Assembly (NCBI RefSeq): GCF_007745175.1
Contig: NZ_CP036271.1
Coordinates: forward strand, 6,411,439-6,475,438
From: Caulifigura coniformis
GTDB taxonomy: Bacteria; Planctomycetota; Planctomycetia; Planctomycetales; Planctomycetaceae
DNA length: 64,000 nucleotides
Direction of reading: 5' to 3'
Of this stretch, positions 9,744 to 18,401 are shown piece after piece. Both the position numbers and the translations under genes were made by a program. The first letter of the stretch is position 1, and every line of letters begins with the position of its first letter. The notes beneath the pieces are model-generated. The model had not been told where the DNA came from. It ran no database searches and saw only the letters and a list, made by a program, of their open reading frames with translations.

Positions 9744-10964
9744 CTACAAACTACGCCGGTCCGCCTGCTTTTCGAACAGCCCTGCGCCGCCGCCGCGATT
9801 GCGACGATACGTCCCGGGAGTGACGCCGAACGTGCGTTTGAACGCGACGTTCATGTACTCCTCGCGCTCGAAACCGGCCCGCCGCGCCACCGACGCCACG
9901 GACAGCGACGTCTCGAGGAGAAGTTCCTTCACGCGATCGAGTCGCAGGCGCAGCAGTTCATCGTGCGGCGTCCGCCCGAGCGCATCGACGAAGTGGGCGT
10001 CGAGCGTGCGCCGGGAAACCCGCATCCGGCGGACGACATCGACCACCTTCAGCCCGTCACAGGCGTGCCGGCGAATGATCTGCATCGCGTCGCGGACGAT
10101 CTGGTCCTCGAAAACGAGGATGTCGGTCGACTGGCGACGCTCGATCCGTTCGGGATCGATCTCGATTCCGATCGGCTTCTTGAGCCGCCGGCCCAGCATG
10201 TCGTCCAGCAGCTGCGCCGCCACATAACCCGAGCGGAACGCATTGGGGACGATGCTCGACATCCGGGGCTTCGAGAGGTTGCACGCCATCTCGTCGTTGT
10301 CGATCCCGAGTACGGCAACCTGTTCGGGCACGGCGACATCCGTCGCACGGCAGGCGTCGAGAAGCTGCTGGCCGCGGAGATCGTGGCTCGTCAGGATGCC
10401 GATCGGCTTGGGCAGGGATTGCACCCAGTCCTGAAGGCTGGCGCTGATCCGTTTCCAGGGGGGCGGATTCCGGCTCCGGCCCACGCTGCGGTAGAGATGA
10501 ACCTCGAGCCCGTGTTCGCCGGCCATCTCGCGAAACAGCTTCTGCCGCAGGTTGGACCAGGCGAACCTTGCGTCTCCGCAGAACGCGACGCGGCGGAATC
10601 CCCGGCGGAGGAAATGATCGATTCCGAGCTGGACGATCCTGGTGTGGTTCGTGGCGACCCAGCATCCGATCGAGAGGTCACGCCCTCCGGCGACGTCGAC
10701 CACCGGAATGTGCAGCGACTTCAGCTTCCCCGCCATGCGGCGGTCGACAATCCGCGCGATGCAGCCATCGGGCTTGCTGGAAGAGAAGGTTGCGAGGTGT
10801 TCGAATCCCGGCTCGTTGTCGGGCAGCTGGATCGACCACACGTCGCGTTCGCGGACGTACGCCAGGATGCCCCGTTGAAGCTCGCGGCCGAACGCGCTGG
10901 ACGACTCGATCAGGAGAGCGATGGTCGGTCGCGAAGTTTTTTCTGCAGCGCGGCGTTTCATCAT
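9744..10964 (-). CDS. XylR-like AraC-family transcriptional regulator
   Basis: About 406 residues. The N-terminal 280 residues form a LacI/periplasmic-binding-type sensor domain (VALLIESSSAFGRELQRGI-like entry, VAVLGIDNDEMACNLSKP before the final lobe). The C-terminal 100 residues are two AraC helix-turn-helices (VVRRMRVSRRTLDAHF; SVASVARRAGFEREEYMNVAFKRTFGVTPGTYRR). This domain order is that of the xylose regulator XylR and its many planctomycete paralogues, which sense sugars. No sugar operon adjoins it, so the ligand is unknown. The start is taken at ATG 10964 or 10961; a TTG at 10967 is also in frame. Confidence 0.9.
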   Translation of the reverse strand: MMKRRAAEKTSRPTIALLIESSSAFGRELQRGILAYVRERDVWSIQLPDNEPGFEHLATFSSSKPDGCIARIVDRRMAGKLKSLHIPVVDVAGGRDLSIGCWVATNHTRIVQLGIDHFLRRGFRRVAFCGDARFAWSNLRQKLFREMAGEHGLEVHLYRSVGRSRNPPPWKRISASLQDWVQSLPKPIGILTSHDLRGQQLLDACRATDVAVPEQVAVLGIDNDEMACNLSKPRMSSIVPNAFRSGYVAAQLLDDMLGRRLKKPIGIEIDPERIERRQSTDILVFEDQIVRDAMQIIRRHACDGLKVVDVVRRMRVSRRTLDAHFVDALGRTPHDELLRLRLDRVKELLLETSLSVASVARRAGFEREEYMNVAFKRTFGVTPGTYRRNRGGGAGLFEKQADRRSL

Positions 10965-11181
10965 CAACGACCGTAAGACGAGTTTGCAGGCGCGCGAGCC
11001 CCATGCAAGTTAAGCCCGCTCCGAGCCCCGGACAATTGCAAGCTCCCCTCTTTCGCCGATCAGGTCGGCATTGTCGCTCTGCCATTTGGCGGCAGGCGAG
11101 GGGAACGCGATTTGTCCGAAGCGTCGGAGCCATCGTACGGACTCGTTGGTCCAGCGTCTCCTTCAGGGACGTGCGGCGCGG

Positions 11182-11757
11182 TCAGGCTGCCTGGTAGTGC
11201 CGCGTGATCAGGTCATTCTGCAGCCAGAGCAGCTTGTTGAAGGCCCGGGTCGTCCGGCGTTCGACGTCGAGCGGAAGTCCGAGCCCTTCAATCGTGGCGA
11301 TGAGGGCGTCGGCGACGAAACCCATCAGCGCGTTCATCTGCACGAGCGGTACGTCGAGATCTTTCGAGCCGGCCTTCGGCGTGTGCATCTTGCCGACCAT
11401 GTCGAGGTAGCTGACCATCTTGCCGTCATAGGGCCTGGAGACGAGAGCGACGAGGTATCGTCCGAGGTGCTGCTTGCGGAACTCGATCATCTCATGTGTC
11501 AGCGTCAGGCCCTCGATGTCTTTCGGGATGTCGCCCTCATAACCGGACTGGCGGGGAACAAAGTGCCGCTTGGTGCAGTCGTAGGCGAACAACTGGTCGT
11601 AGACCGCGTCGACGAGTGCCGGGACGACCGGGGCCAGGTGCGATGCGGCTCCGTGGATGGCTTCGATGTCGTCGGCATTGAAGCCCATGAAGCCCGAGAC
11701 ATACTGGAAGCGGTAGGCGAGGTCCGATTCGAGGCGGGATTCGTCGATGTGTTGCAT
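11182..11757 (-). CDS. Protoglobin-family heme protein
   Basis: A 191-residue single-domain globin matching the protoglobin family rather than classic flavohemoglobins. The segment EFRKQHLGRYLVALVSRPYD supplies a candidate proximal His (residue 97), followed by LDMVGKMHTPKAG and an Asn-Ala-Leu helix. Protoglobins bind O2, CO and NO. It is divergent from an Rrf2-family regulator whose operators lie between the two starts, which suggests control by NO, redox or iron-sulfur status. Confidence 0.85.
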   Translation of the reverse strand: MQHIDESRLESDLAYRFQYVSGFMGFNADDIEAIHGAASHLAPVVPALVDAVYDQLFAYDCTKRHFVPRQSGYEGDIPKDIEGLTLTHEMIEFRKQHLGRYLVALVSRPYDGKMVSYLDMVGKMHTPKAGSKDLDVPLVQMNALMGFVADALIATIEGLGLPLDVERRTTRAFNKLLWLQNDLITRHYQAA

Positions 11758-11801
11758 GGTCAGCGGTCCGGTGGGATTGACTGGCAGGCGTGGGAAACGT
11801 T

Positions 11802-11825
11802 AAATTGGATATGTATGTCCAATTT
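11802..11825. promoter_or_regulatory. Perfect dyad operator candidate, protoglobin/Rrf2 intergenic
   Basis: AAATTGGA (11802-11809) and its perfect inverse TCCAATTT (11818-11825) flank an eight-base spacer. The site is 44 bases upstream of the protoglobin start. The half-site recurs in the same intergenic region. This is the kind of AT-rich dyad bound by dimeric Rrf2 regulators, and the adjacent Rrf2 gene is the obvious candidate ligand. Confidence 0.6.
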
Positions 11826-11847
11826 CAATGTCGGACTTTAGCCGCGG

Positions 11848-11873
11848 AAATTGTGGATGTCAACGTCCAATTT
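11848..11873. promoter_or_regulatory. Second dyad operator candidate, close to the Rrf2 start
   Basis: AAATTG (11848-11853) and CAATTT (11868-11873) form an outer dyad around GTCCAATTT, the same half-site as in the first operator. A third, degenerate copy (ATGTCGGACTTT) lies between. It ends 21 bases before the Rrf2 ATG, consistent with autoregulation. Confidence 0.5.
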
Positions 11874-11894
11874 AGGCAGGCAGGCGGATTCGCG

Positions 11895-12356
11895 ATGCTG
11901 ACACAGACTGTCGAGTACGCCCTCCGCACCGTCGCCTGCCTCGGGCAGGCCTATCCGGACGCCAGGACCACTCCCCAGATCGCGGAAGTCACCCGCGTCC
12001 CCCGGGCCTACCTTTCCAAGGTCCTCCAGGCCCTTGTCCGCGGCGGCATCGTCAAATCACAACGCGGAGTCGGCGGGGGTGTGCAGCTCCTGAAGACGCC
12101 CGAACAACTGACCATTCTCGAAGTCGTCAACGCCGTTGATCCGATTCAGCGGATCCGCACCTGTCCGCTCGGACTGGCGGCCCACGGCGTCCATCTCTGC
12201 CCGCTGCATTTCCGGCTGGATGCGGCGATGGCGTCCGTCGAGAAGGCGTTTGCCGGAACGACATTGGCCGAGGTGCTCTCGGAGCCGACCGCCAGCGTGC
12301 CGCTCTGTCCCTTTCCGAGCGTGAAGCCGAAGCGCGGGAAGAAAGAGGCGGTGTAG
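11895..12356 (+). CDS. Rrf2-family transcriptional regulator
   Basis: A 153-residue protein from ATG 11895 with an AGGCGG ribosome site; the frame is open further upstream but that part overlaps the operators and is not family-like. The winged helix spans residues 1-75 (VEYALRTVACLG, VPRAYLSKVLQALVRGGIVKSQRG). Two cysteines, C90 and C102, sit where NsrR/IscR-type members ligate an iron-sulfur cluster, but the spacing (x11) differs from the usual three-Cys pattern. It probably senses NO or redox state and represses the divergent protoglobin. Three closely spaced half-sites precede it. Confidence 0.88.
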   Translation: MLTQTVEYALRTVACLGQAYPDARTTPQIAEVTRVPRAYLSKVLQALVRGGIVKSQRGVGGGVQLLKTPEQLTILEVVNAVDPIQRIRTCPLGLAAHGVHLCPLHFRLDAAMASVEKAFAGTTLAEVLSEPTASVPLCPFPSVKPKRGKKEAV

Positions 12357-12581
12357 GTCGCCTGGCTCGCAACGTCTGCAAGCCGTCCAGTCCCGTGTGA
12401 CGACCGTCGACAATTCGCTGTTCAGCAAATCCGCAGCCAGGATTGCCAGCGGGATGACTGACGAAACACCAACGCCGAAACGAAAACGCCGACGGCTCGG
12501 GTTCACTTCGTCATCGAAGTCCGAGTGCGATCACATGGCTGCTCCCATGGAAAGTCGAGGGCTCAAAGCTCGTCGCCAGAG

Positions 12582-13934
12582 CTAGCGCTGGTTTACCTGG
12601 CGTGGCCGCGGCACGTCGCGGTCGGGTTCTTCCGGGCCGGAGCGGCTGGGGACTTCGCTGATCATCGCGGTCAGCCGCTGAACGATCTCGGGATGCTTGT
12701 CGGCGAGATTCGTCTTCTCGCCGATGTCCTCCCGCAGGTTGTAGAGCTCGGGCGTCCTGACTTTCGCGTCGCCGGTGTAGCCGAAGAACCGCTCGCGGTT
12801 CGGGATCATCAGTTTCCAGTCCCCCTGTCGGACGGCGTGGAGTTCTTCCTTCACGTGATAGAAGAATCGGTCGCGGGTGCTCGCCGTCGACTTGCCGGTG
12901 AACAGGGCCGACTGGTCAAAGCCATCGAGCGGGCGATCGGTTGGCGCCTTCGCCCCGGCCAGCGCGGCAAACGTGGGGAGCAGGTCGAGCGTCGAAGCGA
13001 TCCCATCATTCTCGCGACCGGCCGGGATGAGTTTCGGCCCCCACACAATCGTGGGAACCCGGAAGCCGCCCTCGTAAGCCGAGCCCTTCCCTGAGCGAAG
13101 CGGCCTGGCCGTTCCGGTGGCGAGTTTGTCGCCGTGAGACTTTCGGTAGCGGGCCTCAGGGCCACTCCAGGGGCCGTTGTCGGTTGTGAACACCACGATC
13201 GTGTTGTCAGCCACTCCCTGTGCCTTGAGCGCATCAATCACGCGCCCGATGTTCCAGTCGAGCTCTTCGATCACATCGCCATAGAGCTCGTTGTTCGACT
13301 GGCCTTTGAACTGTTCGGAGGCATCGATGACGACGTGCGCCATCGTGTGGGGGATGTAGAGGAAGAACGGCTTGTCCTTCTGGCGGGTGATGAAGTCGAT
13401 CGCCGCATCGGTGTAGCGCTTCGTGAGCGACGCCATGTCGCGAGTCGTTTCGATTTCGTCGCGATTGCGGAAGAGCGTTGCCGAACCGTTGTCATTGGCG
13501 CCGAGCGGGCCGAAGTATTCATCGAAGCCCTGATCATTCGGGACGAGTCCGGGCTGGTAACGGCGCTGGGAGATGTCCCACTTTCCGATGCAGCAGGTGG
13601 CATAGCCGGCGGTCTTGAGGACTTCCGCGATCGTGATCTCACTCGACTCCGTGCGCCACCCGCCGCCACTGCGCGTGGGAAACCGCCCCGTGAGGAGTGC
13701 GGCCCGGGACGGCCCGCAGACAGTCTGGGCGTAGAAACTCGTGAGCCGGAGGCCTTCTTTCGCGAGCTGGTCAAGGCGCGGCGTGCGGTTGACCTTCGAG
13801 CCGAAGCAGCCGATGTCGGAGTAGCCGACGTCGTCCAGGAAGATGACGACGAAGTTCGGCGAGGCGGCCTGGGCCGGGGCGATCAGTCCAAACCAGCTCG
13901 TCAGTCCGACCAGAAGGGGCAGAAAGAATCGCAC
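12582..13934 (-). CDS. Sulfatase (arylsulfatase type)
   Basis: About 450 residues from GTG 13934, chosen because AGGAG lies six bases upstream and a signal peptide (RFFLPLLVGLTSWFGLIAPAQA) begins there; the longer open frame is non-family sequence. The metal site entry is NFVVIFLDDVGYSDIGC, and the formylglycine motif is CGPSR (C73-R77), fully canonical. GRENDGIASTLDLLPTFAALAG is typical of the C-terminal half. It would hydrolyse sulfate esters of polysaccharides in the periplasm after Cys-to-formylglycine conversion. A second sulfatase diverges from it 170 bases away. Confidence 0.93.
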   Translation of the reverse strand: MRFFLPLLVGLTSWFGLIAPAQAASPNFVVIFLDDVGYSDIGCFGSKVNRTPRLDQLAKEGLRLTSFYAQTVCGPSRAALLTGRFPTRSGGGWRTESSEITIAEVLKTAGYATCCIGKWDISQRRYQPGLVPNDQGFDEYFGPLGANDNGSATLFRNRDEIETTRDMASLTKRYTDAAIDFITRQKDKPFFLYIPHTMAHVVIDASEQFKGQSNNELYGDVIEELDWNIGRVIDALKAQGVADNTIVVFTTDNGPWSGPEARYRKSHGDKLATGTARPLRSGKGSAYEGGFRVPTIVWGPKLIPAGRENDGIASTLDLLPTFAALAGAKAPTDRPLDGFDQSALFTGKSTASTRDRFFYHVKEELHAVRQGDWKLMIPNRERFFGYTGDAKVRTPELYNLREDIGEKTNLADKHPEIVQRLTAMISEVPSRSGPEEPDRDVPRPRQVNQR

Positions 13935-14106
13935 GACAATCTCCTGAGCGACGGAGAGACCTGGAATCCGCGAAACGGTCTCGAATCTCGCCGGGCGCCC
14001 GCGGCCTGTCAATTCGCGGACTGCCAGATGGGCAATTGCCGACTCCGCCGGCGGACGGCAAACTGAAAGCATTGCCATTGATTCCTCACTGAAGGTGCCG
14101 CTCCCC

Positions 14107-15429
14107 ATGACGCCGCTCCGGTTCCTGTCACTGATCGCTGTACTCCTCGCAGCCTCATTCTCGAATGCAGCACCGCCGAACGTGGTGCTCATCCTCTCGG
14201 ACGACCAGGGCTGGGACGACTACAGCTTCATGGGGCATCCGCATATCAGGACGCCCCGGATCGACAGGTTGGCCGCGGAATCGCAGGTCTTCACCCGCGG
14301 CTATGTGCCGTCGAGTCTCTGCCGGCCGTCGATCGCCTGCCTGATCACCGGGCTTTACCCGCACCAGCACAAAATTGTCGGGAACGATCCCCGGCCCTCG
14401 ACCTCGCTCGCCACGGTTCCGAAAGCCCAGTACCGGAAGTCACCGGAGTACCAGGCGCAGAGACGGCAGTTCGGTGAGAACCTCAATGGTGTGCTGACGC
14501 TTCCGAAGCTGATGACGGCCAACGGTTATCTGGCGCATCAGTCGGGCAAATGGTGGGAGGGAGATCACGTCTCCGCCGGCTTCACGCACGGAATGACGCA
14601 GGGAGACAAATCGGCTGCCGGGCGGCATGGCGACGAAGGGCTGATCATCGGACGCCAGACGATGCAGCCGCTGTACGACTTCATGGACGAGGCGAAGAAA
14701 CAGTCGAAGCCCTTCCTGATCTGGTATGCGCCGATGATGCCGCACCTGCCGCACAATCCTCCGGAGCGGCTGCTGAACAAATACAAAGATGTCGCCGGCG
14801 ACCTGAAGCAGGCGAAGTACTGGGCCATGTGCGAATGGTTTGATGAGACGGCAGGCCAGTTGCTCGATGCGATCGATGACCGGGGCCTTCGCGAGAACAC
14901 GCTCGTCATCTACATGGTCGACAACGGTTGGATGAATCCCGTCGGGACGCCGAACGGACCTTATGGCGGCCCGCGTGGAAAGACGTCTCCCTACGACGGC
15001 GGGCTGAGAACCCCGATCATGGTCCGCTGGCCCGGGAAGACCCAGGCCCGCAGGGATGACACTCACCTGGTGACGAGCCTGGATGTGCTGCCGACGATTC
15101 TCGCCGCCACAGGCATCACGCCTCCGAAAAACCTGCCCGGCCTGAACCTGCTCGACGAGCAGGCCATCGAGAAACGGAAATCCGTCGTCGGCGCGACCTT
15201 CGCACACGATGCGACACTGCCGACCGTGCCGGCCGAGACACTCGAGTTCCGCTGGATCGTCTCCGGGGAATGGAAGCTGATCGCCCCGTCGGCGATGATG
15301 GCCGATCGGCATCCGACCGAACTCTTTCATGTGACGGAAGACCCGAACGAGGAAAAGAACCTGGCGGCGGAACGGCCGGACCTCGTCGAGACTCTGAGGA
15401 ACCAGCTCAACCGCTGGTGGTCGCCGTAG
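14107..15429 (+). CDS. Sulfatase with CRPSI active-site variant
   Basis: A 440-residue secreted sulfatase from ATG 14107 (AAGG nine bases upstream; GTG 14095 is also in frame). Signal peptide residues 1-22 precede NVVLILSDDQGWDDYSFMG, the metal-binding entry. The formylglycine motif reads CRPSI (72-76): Cys, Pro and Ser are kept but the Arg of CxPSR is Ile. Later motifs (PHLPHNPPE, YMVDNGW, GKTSPYDGGLRTP) are intact, so it is probably active. It is divergent from the CGPSR sulfatase and convergent with the secreted coiled-coil gene 10 bases downstream. Confidence 0.92.
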   Translation: MTPLRFLSLIAVLLAASFSNAAPPNVVLILSDDQGWDDYSFMGHPHIRTPRIDRLAAESQVFTRGYVPSSLCRPSIACLITGLYPHQHKIVGNDPRPSTSLATVPKAQYRKSPEYQAQRRQFGENLNGVLTLPKLMTANGYLAHQSGKWWEGDHVSAGFTHGMTQGDKSAAGRHGDEGLIIGRQTMQPLYDFMDEAKKQSKPFLIWYAPMMPHLPHNPPERLLNKYKDVAGDLKQAKYWAMCEWFDETAGQLLDAIDDRGLRENTLVIYMVDNGWMNPVGTPNGPYGGPRGKTSPYDGGLRTPIMVRWPGKTQARRDDTHLVTSLDVLPTILAATGITPPKNLPGLNLLDEQAIEKRKSVVGATFAHDATLPTVPAETLEFRWIVSGEWKLIAPSAMMADRHPTELFHVTEDPNEEKNLAAERPDLVETLRNQLNRWWSP

Positions 15430-15439
15430 CTTCCCCGCG

Positions 15440-16234
15440 TCAGCGAGCGCGCCGTTCCTTCGACAGGGACTCCCTGAGTTCACGAAGCTCCTGGCGAAGT
15501 TCCCGGATCTCCTCGCGCTGCTGGGCATCCCGATTCTTCAGCTCGGCAACTTCCTGCTGGAGCTTTTCGAATGGGGAGGGGCCCTGTGGGAGGGGCATCC
15601 GGGCCGGTCGCACAGGTTCGACGATCTCTCGGGCGAACGTGCTGCTGGCTTCGACATGCACGGCCCAGTGTGAGGCGCCCTTGTCATCCTCGACGGCCAC
15701 TGCGTCAATTTCGTTCCAACCGCGAACGGCGGGCGAGTCGAAATAGAGTTTGAATCGCCGGGCATTCGCACCCAGGGCGATCGGAATCTTCGAGACGCCC
15801 CGGGCCTCGGTGCGGGGCGTCGGGTCTTCGCCTTCCCAGGCCGTAATTTCTTTGCCGTCCGGCCCGAATGCGGTGACCTTCACCAGGGCGCCGGGATGAT
15901 ACGTCTCGTGGACGTGCAGGAACATCGCCTGCAGAGGTTGCTCATACTCGCAGATCAGCCATTCCTCCTGGTCATCCTGCGATGCGGATGCCCAGGCCGT
16001 TGTCAGGTCCCCGGCGCCGGGTGTATCGGGCGGTCCGACCGCCTGCTCGGGCCCCCAGCCCCGCTTCGGACCAGTCCATCTGGGAGGCGAAGGGCTCGCT
16101 CGTTGCGGAGCCACATCCGCGGCCGGTTCTTTGTTCGCAGGACGATCCTCAACGGCTCGTTTTTGGGTCTGGCAGAGAGCCAATGTGGTTGTCAGCGCCA
16201 GCATCAGCCAGGTCGCGATCGCCAAGCGCAGCAT
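15440..16234 (-). CDS. Secreted protein with discoidin-like domain and C-terminal coiled coil
   Basis: 264 residues. A signal peptide (1-21) leads to a Pro/Ala-rich linker, then a beta domain starting EQAVGPPDTPGAGDLTTAWAS and containing EWLICEYEQPLQAMFLHVHETYHPGALVKV. This resembles the discoidin/pappalysin-associated modules repeated in Planctomycete proteins. Residues about 220-264 are a charged heptad-like coiled coil (LKNRDAQQREEIRELRQELR). It is probably periplasmic or surface-located and carbohydrate- or protein-binding; no enzyme motif is visible. Confidence 0.75.
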   Translation of the reverse strand: MLRLAIATWLMLALTTTLALCQTQKRAVEDRPANKEPAADVAPQRASPSPPRWTGPKRGWGPEQAVGPPDTPGAGDLTTAWASASQDDQEEWLICEYEQPLQAMFLHVHETYHPGALVKVTAFGPDGKEITAWEGEDPTPRTEARGVSKIPIALGANARRFKLYFDSPAVRGWNEIDAVAVEDDKGASHWAVHVEASSTFAREIVEPVRPARMPLPQGPSPFEKLQQEVAELKNRDAQQREEIRELRQELRELRESLSKERRAR

Positions 16235-16429
16235 TTGACGACTCCGTTCGAACCAGGTCCGTCAGCCTCGTTCGAAACTTTACCCGGTGGTCTCTCGTTC
16301 GGGGAATGTCGCGTCAGTTCACAGGGAGTTGTTTTGACGCGATGGAGCCGCTGCCAACGCTTGACCGGCGGCTAGCGCCCTGCCGCTCACTTGCCTCAGG
16401 CGACCTCACCCGGCGCTGCTGCGCGTTTC

Positions 16430-17392
16430 TCAAGCCTGTTCCGGTCCGAAGCTGGAGCCGGGAGGTGTCGGACGGCCACGGAGGAAGTCGTCGGCCGTCA
16501 TCGCCCGTTTTCCGGCCGGTTGCAGTTTGCGAATGGCGAGGGGGCCGGTTCCGGTCTGGACGACGAGTGGAGCCGCGGCATGGCCGATCACGATGCCGTG
16601 CGTTTCGCCTGACGCGGCCTCATCGAGCGGGTCGACGTCGATGAGGACGATTCGCTGCGGCGGTTGGCCCTGGACGTGGAGGAAGGAGTAGGCAGTCGGC
16701 CAGGGCTGGAGCGCCCGCACCTGGCGTTCGATGAACGCGGCGTCTTTCGTCCAGTCGACCAGGCCGAACGCCTTGGGCATCTTCGGCGCGAGGGTCACGA
16801 ACGAGGAATCCTGCACCTGCGACGTGGCCGTGCCCTGATCCATCTGATCGACGACCTGCGTGACCAGCCCGGCCCCCAGTGCGGAGAGGCGGTCTTCAAG
16901 CTGTCCGGCTGTTTCCTTCGCGCCGATGGGAGTCGAGATCATCCCCCAGACGGGGCCGGAATCGAGCTTGGGCTCGATCTGGAAAATAGAGACGCCGGTT
17001 TCCGCGTCTCCCGCGAGGATCGAGAAGTTGATCGGGGCCGCGCCTCGATGCCGCGGGAGCAGGGAGGCGTGGATGTTGATCGCCCCGAGGCGCGGGATCG
17101 CGAGGAACGGCATTTTGAGGATCTGGCCATAGGCGGCCACAACGAAGAGATCGGCCGCGAACTCCTTCAGGCGGGCGAGGGACTCTTCAGTGTTGACGTT
17201 GGCGGGCTGGAAGACTTCCAGCCCCCGCGCCAGCGCCAGTTCTTTCAGCGGATGGGGGTGTTGGTGCTTGCCCGTTCCGCCCCGATCGGGTTGCGTGACG
17301 AGCCCGACCACCTGGTGTGACGAGGCCAGCAGCGCTTCAAGAGCGGGTTGCGCGAAGGTTCCGGTTCCAACGAAGAGAATGCGAAGAGGCAC
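16430..17392 (-). CDS. fmt: Methionyl-tRNA formyltransferase
   Basis: A 320-residue enzyme of normal length that formylates initiator Met-tRNA using 10-formyl-tetrahydrofolate. The N-terminal Rossmann entry is RILFVGTGTFAQPALEALL. The catalytic segment NIHASLLPRHRGAAPI carries the essential Asn and His, and the Asp is in PKLDSGPVW. The C-terminal tRNA-binding domain follows. It lies 109 bases downstream of truB on the same strand; the pairing with translation genes is common. Confidence 0.95.
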   Translation of the reverse strand: MPLRILFVGTGTFAQPALEALLASSHQVVGLVTQPDRGGTGKHQHPHPLKELALARGLEVFQPANVNTEESLARLKEFAADLFVVAAYGQILKMPFLAIPRLGAINIHASLLPRHRGAAPINFSILAGDAETGVSIFQIEPKLDSGPVWGMISTPIGAKETAGQLEDRLSALGAGLVTQVVDQMDQGTATSQVQDSSFVTLAPKMPKAFGLVDWTKDAAFIERQVRALQPWPTAYSFLHVQGQPPQRIVLIDVDPLDEAASGETHGIVIGHAAAPLVVQTGTGPLAIRKLQPAGKRAMTADDFLRGRPTPPGSSFGPEQA

Positions 17393-17501
17393 GAGAATTC
17401 ATTCACACGAGATGAGCGGAGCGATCGCCCCAGACTTTCTTGCGGCGTCCACCCTCCGTCAACGCACCCGCCGTCTTCGGGCCGCATCGAGGCCGTTTCA
17501 C

Positions 17502-18389
17502 TCAGGTCGCGCTCGTCTCGTGGAAGACATTCCGTGGATGGAACCGGCCGGTTTCCGCTTCATATTCGCCGAACCCGACCAGCCGGCCCGCCGGGTCCAC
17601 GGCGACGACGGCCGGGTGCGAAGGATTCGATGACGGGAAGACGAGCTTCACCCCCTGGCGGATGGCGGTCGCCTGGGAGTCGGTCACGTTGAGGCGCGGC
17701 CGGTCGCCAATCGAAAGCTCGGCGGGGAGCAGTGCATCGCGGAGGGTTTCCGCGGTGAGCGATTCCACCGACCGGGCCGCTTCCACCCGGAAGGGGCCGA
17801 TGGCCGTGCGCACAAGGCTCGTCATCAATCCGCCGATCCCCAGCGACTCACCCAGATCGCGCGCGATCGAGCGGATGTAGGTGCCCGAGCTGCAATCGAT
17901 GTCGACTTCCATCTCGAGTCCGTCACAGCGAACGAGTTCCAGATGCGAGATCTCGACTTCGCGGGGCACGAGCTCCACGGCGACTCCGGTCCGCGCCAGG
18001 TCGTAGGCCCGCTTCCCGCCGACGCGCAGGGCCGAATATTGAGGCGGCGTCTGCACGATCGTTCCTCGGAACGCCTGCAGCGCATGTTCGATCTCCTCAC
18101 GACCGGGCACACGCGCGTCGACCGTCTCGACGATGGACCCCGTCACATCGTCGGTGTCGCTGCGACAGCCGAGGCGGAATCCGGCCCGGTACGACTTCGT
18201 CAGTTCCTGAACATAAGGAACCAGCCGCGTGGCCGTGCCGACGCACACCACCAGCACACCGGTTGCCATGGGGTCGAGCGTGCCGGCATGGCCGACTTTC
18301 GACGTGCGGGGCAACAGGCGGTGGACGCTATCGACGACGCTGCGCGACGTGATGCCGGCAGGCTTGTTGAGATTCAGGAGGCCGAACAT
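17502..18389 (-). CDS. truB: tRNA pseudouridine(55) synthase
   Basis: A 295-residue TruB that isomerises U55 in the T-loop of tRNAs. The N-terminus NLNKPAGITSRSVVD and the catalytic loop HAGTLDPMATGVL (nucleophile Asp 39) are canonical, as is GTYIRSIARDLGE. The C-terminal PUA-like part (RPRLNVTDSQATAIRQG) is present. It starts 12 bases after the leuA stop, so it is likely co-transcribed with leuA and subject to the same leader. Confidence 0.95.
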   Translation of the reverse strand: MFGLLNLNKPAGITSRSVVDSVHRLLPRTSKVGHAGTLDPMATGVLVVCVGTATRLVPYVQELTKSYRAGFRLGCRSDTDDVTGSIVETVDARVPGREEIEHALQAFRGTIVQTPPQYSALRVGGKRAYDLARTGVAVELVPREVEISHLELVRCDGLEMEVDIDCSSGTYIRSIARDLGESLGIGGLMTSLVRTAIGPFRVEAARSVESLTAETLRDALLPAELSIGDRPRLNVTDSQATAIRQGVKLVFPSSNPSHPAVVAVDPAGRLVGFGEYEAETGRFHPRNVFHETSAT

Positions 18390-18401
18390 GTCACGTGGGT
18401 T

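Noticed and set aside
13935-14192. Longer N-terminus for the minus-strand sulfatase
   Set aside because: The signal peptide and AGGAG site define a GTG start at 13934; the upstream residues are non-family.
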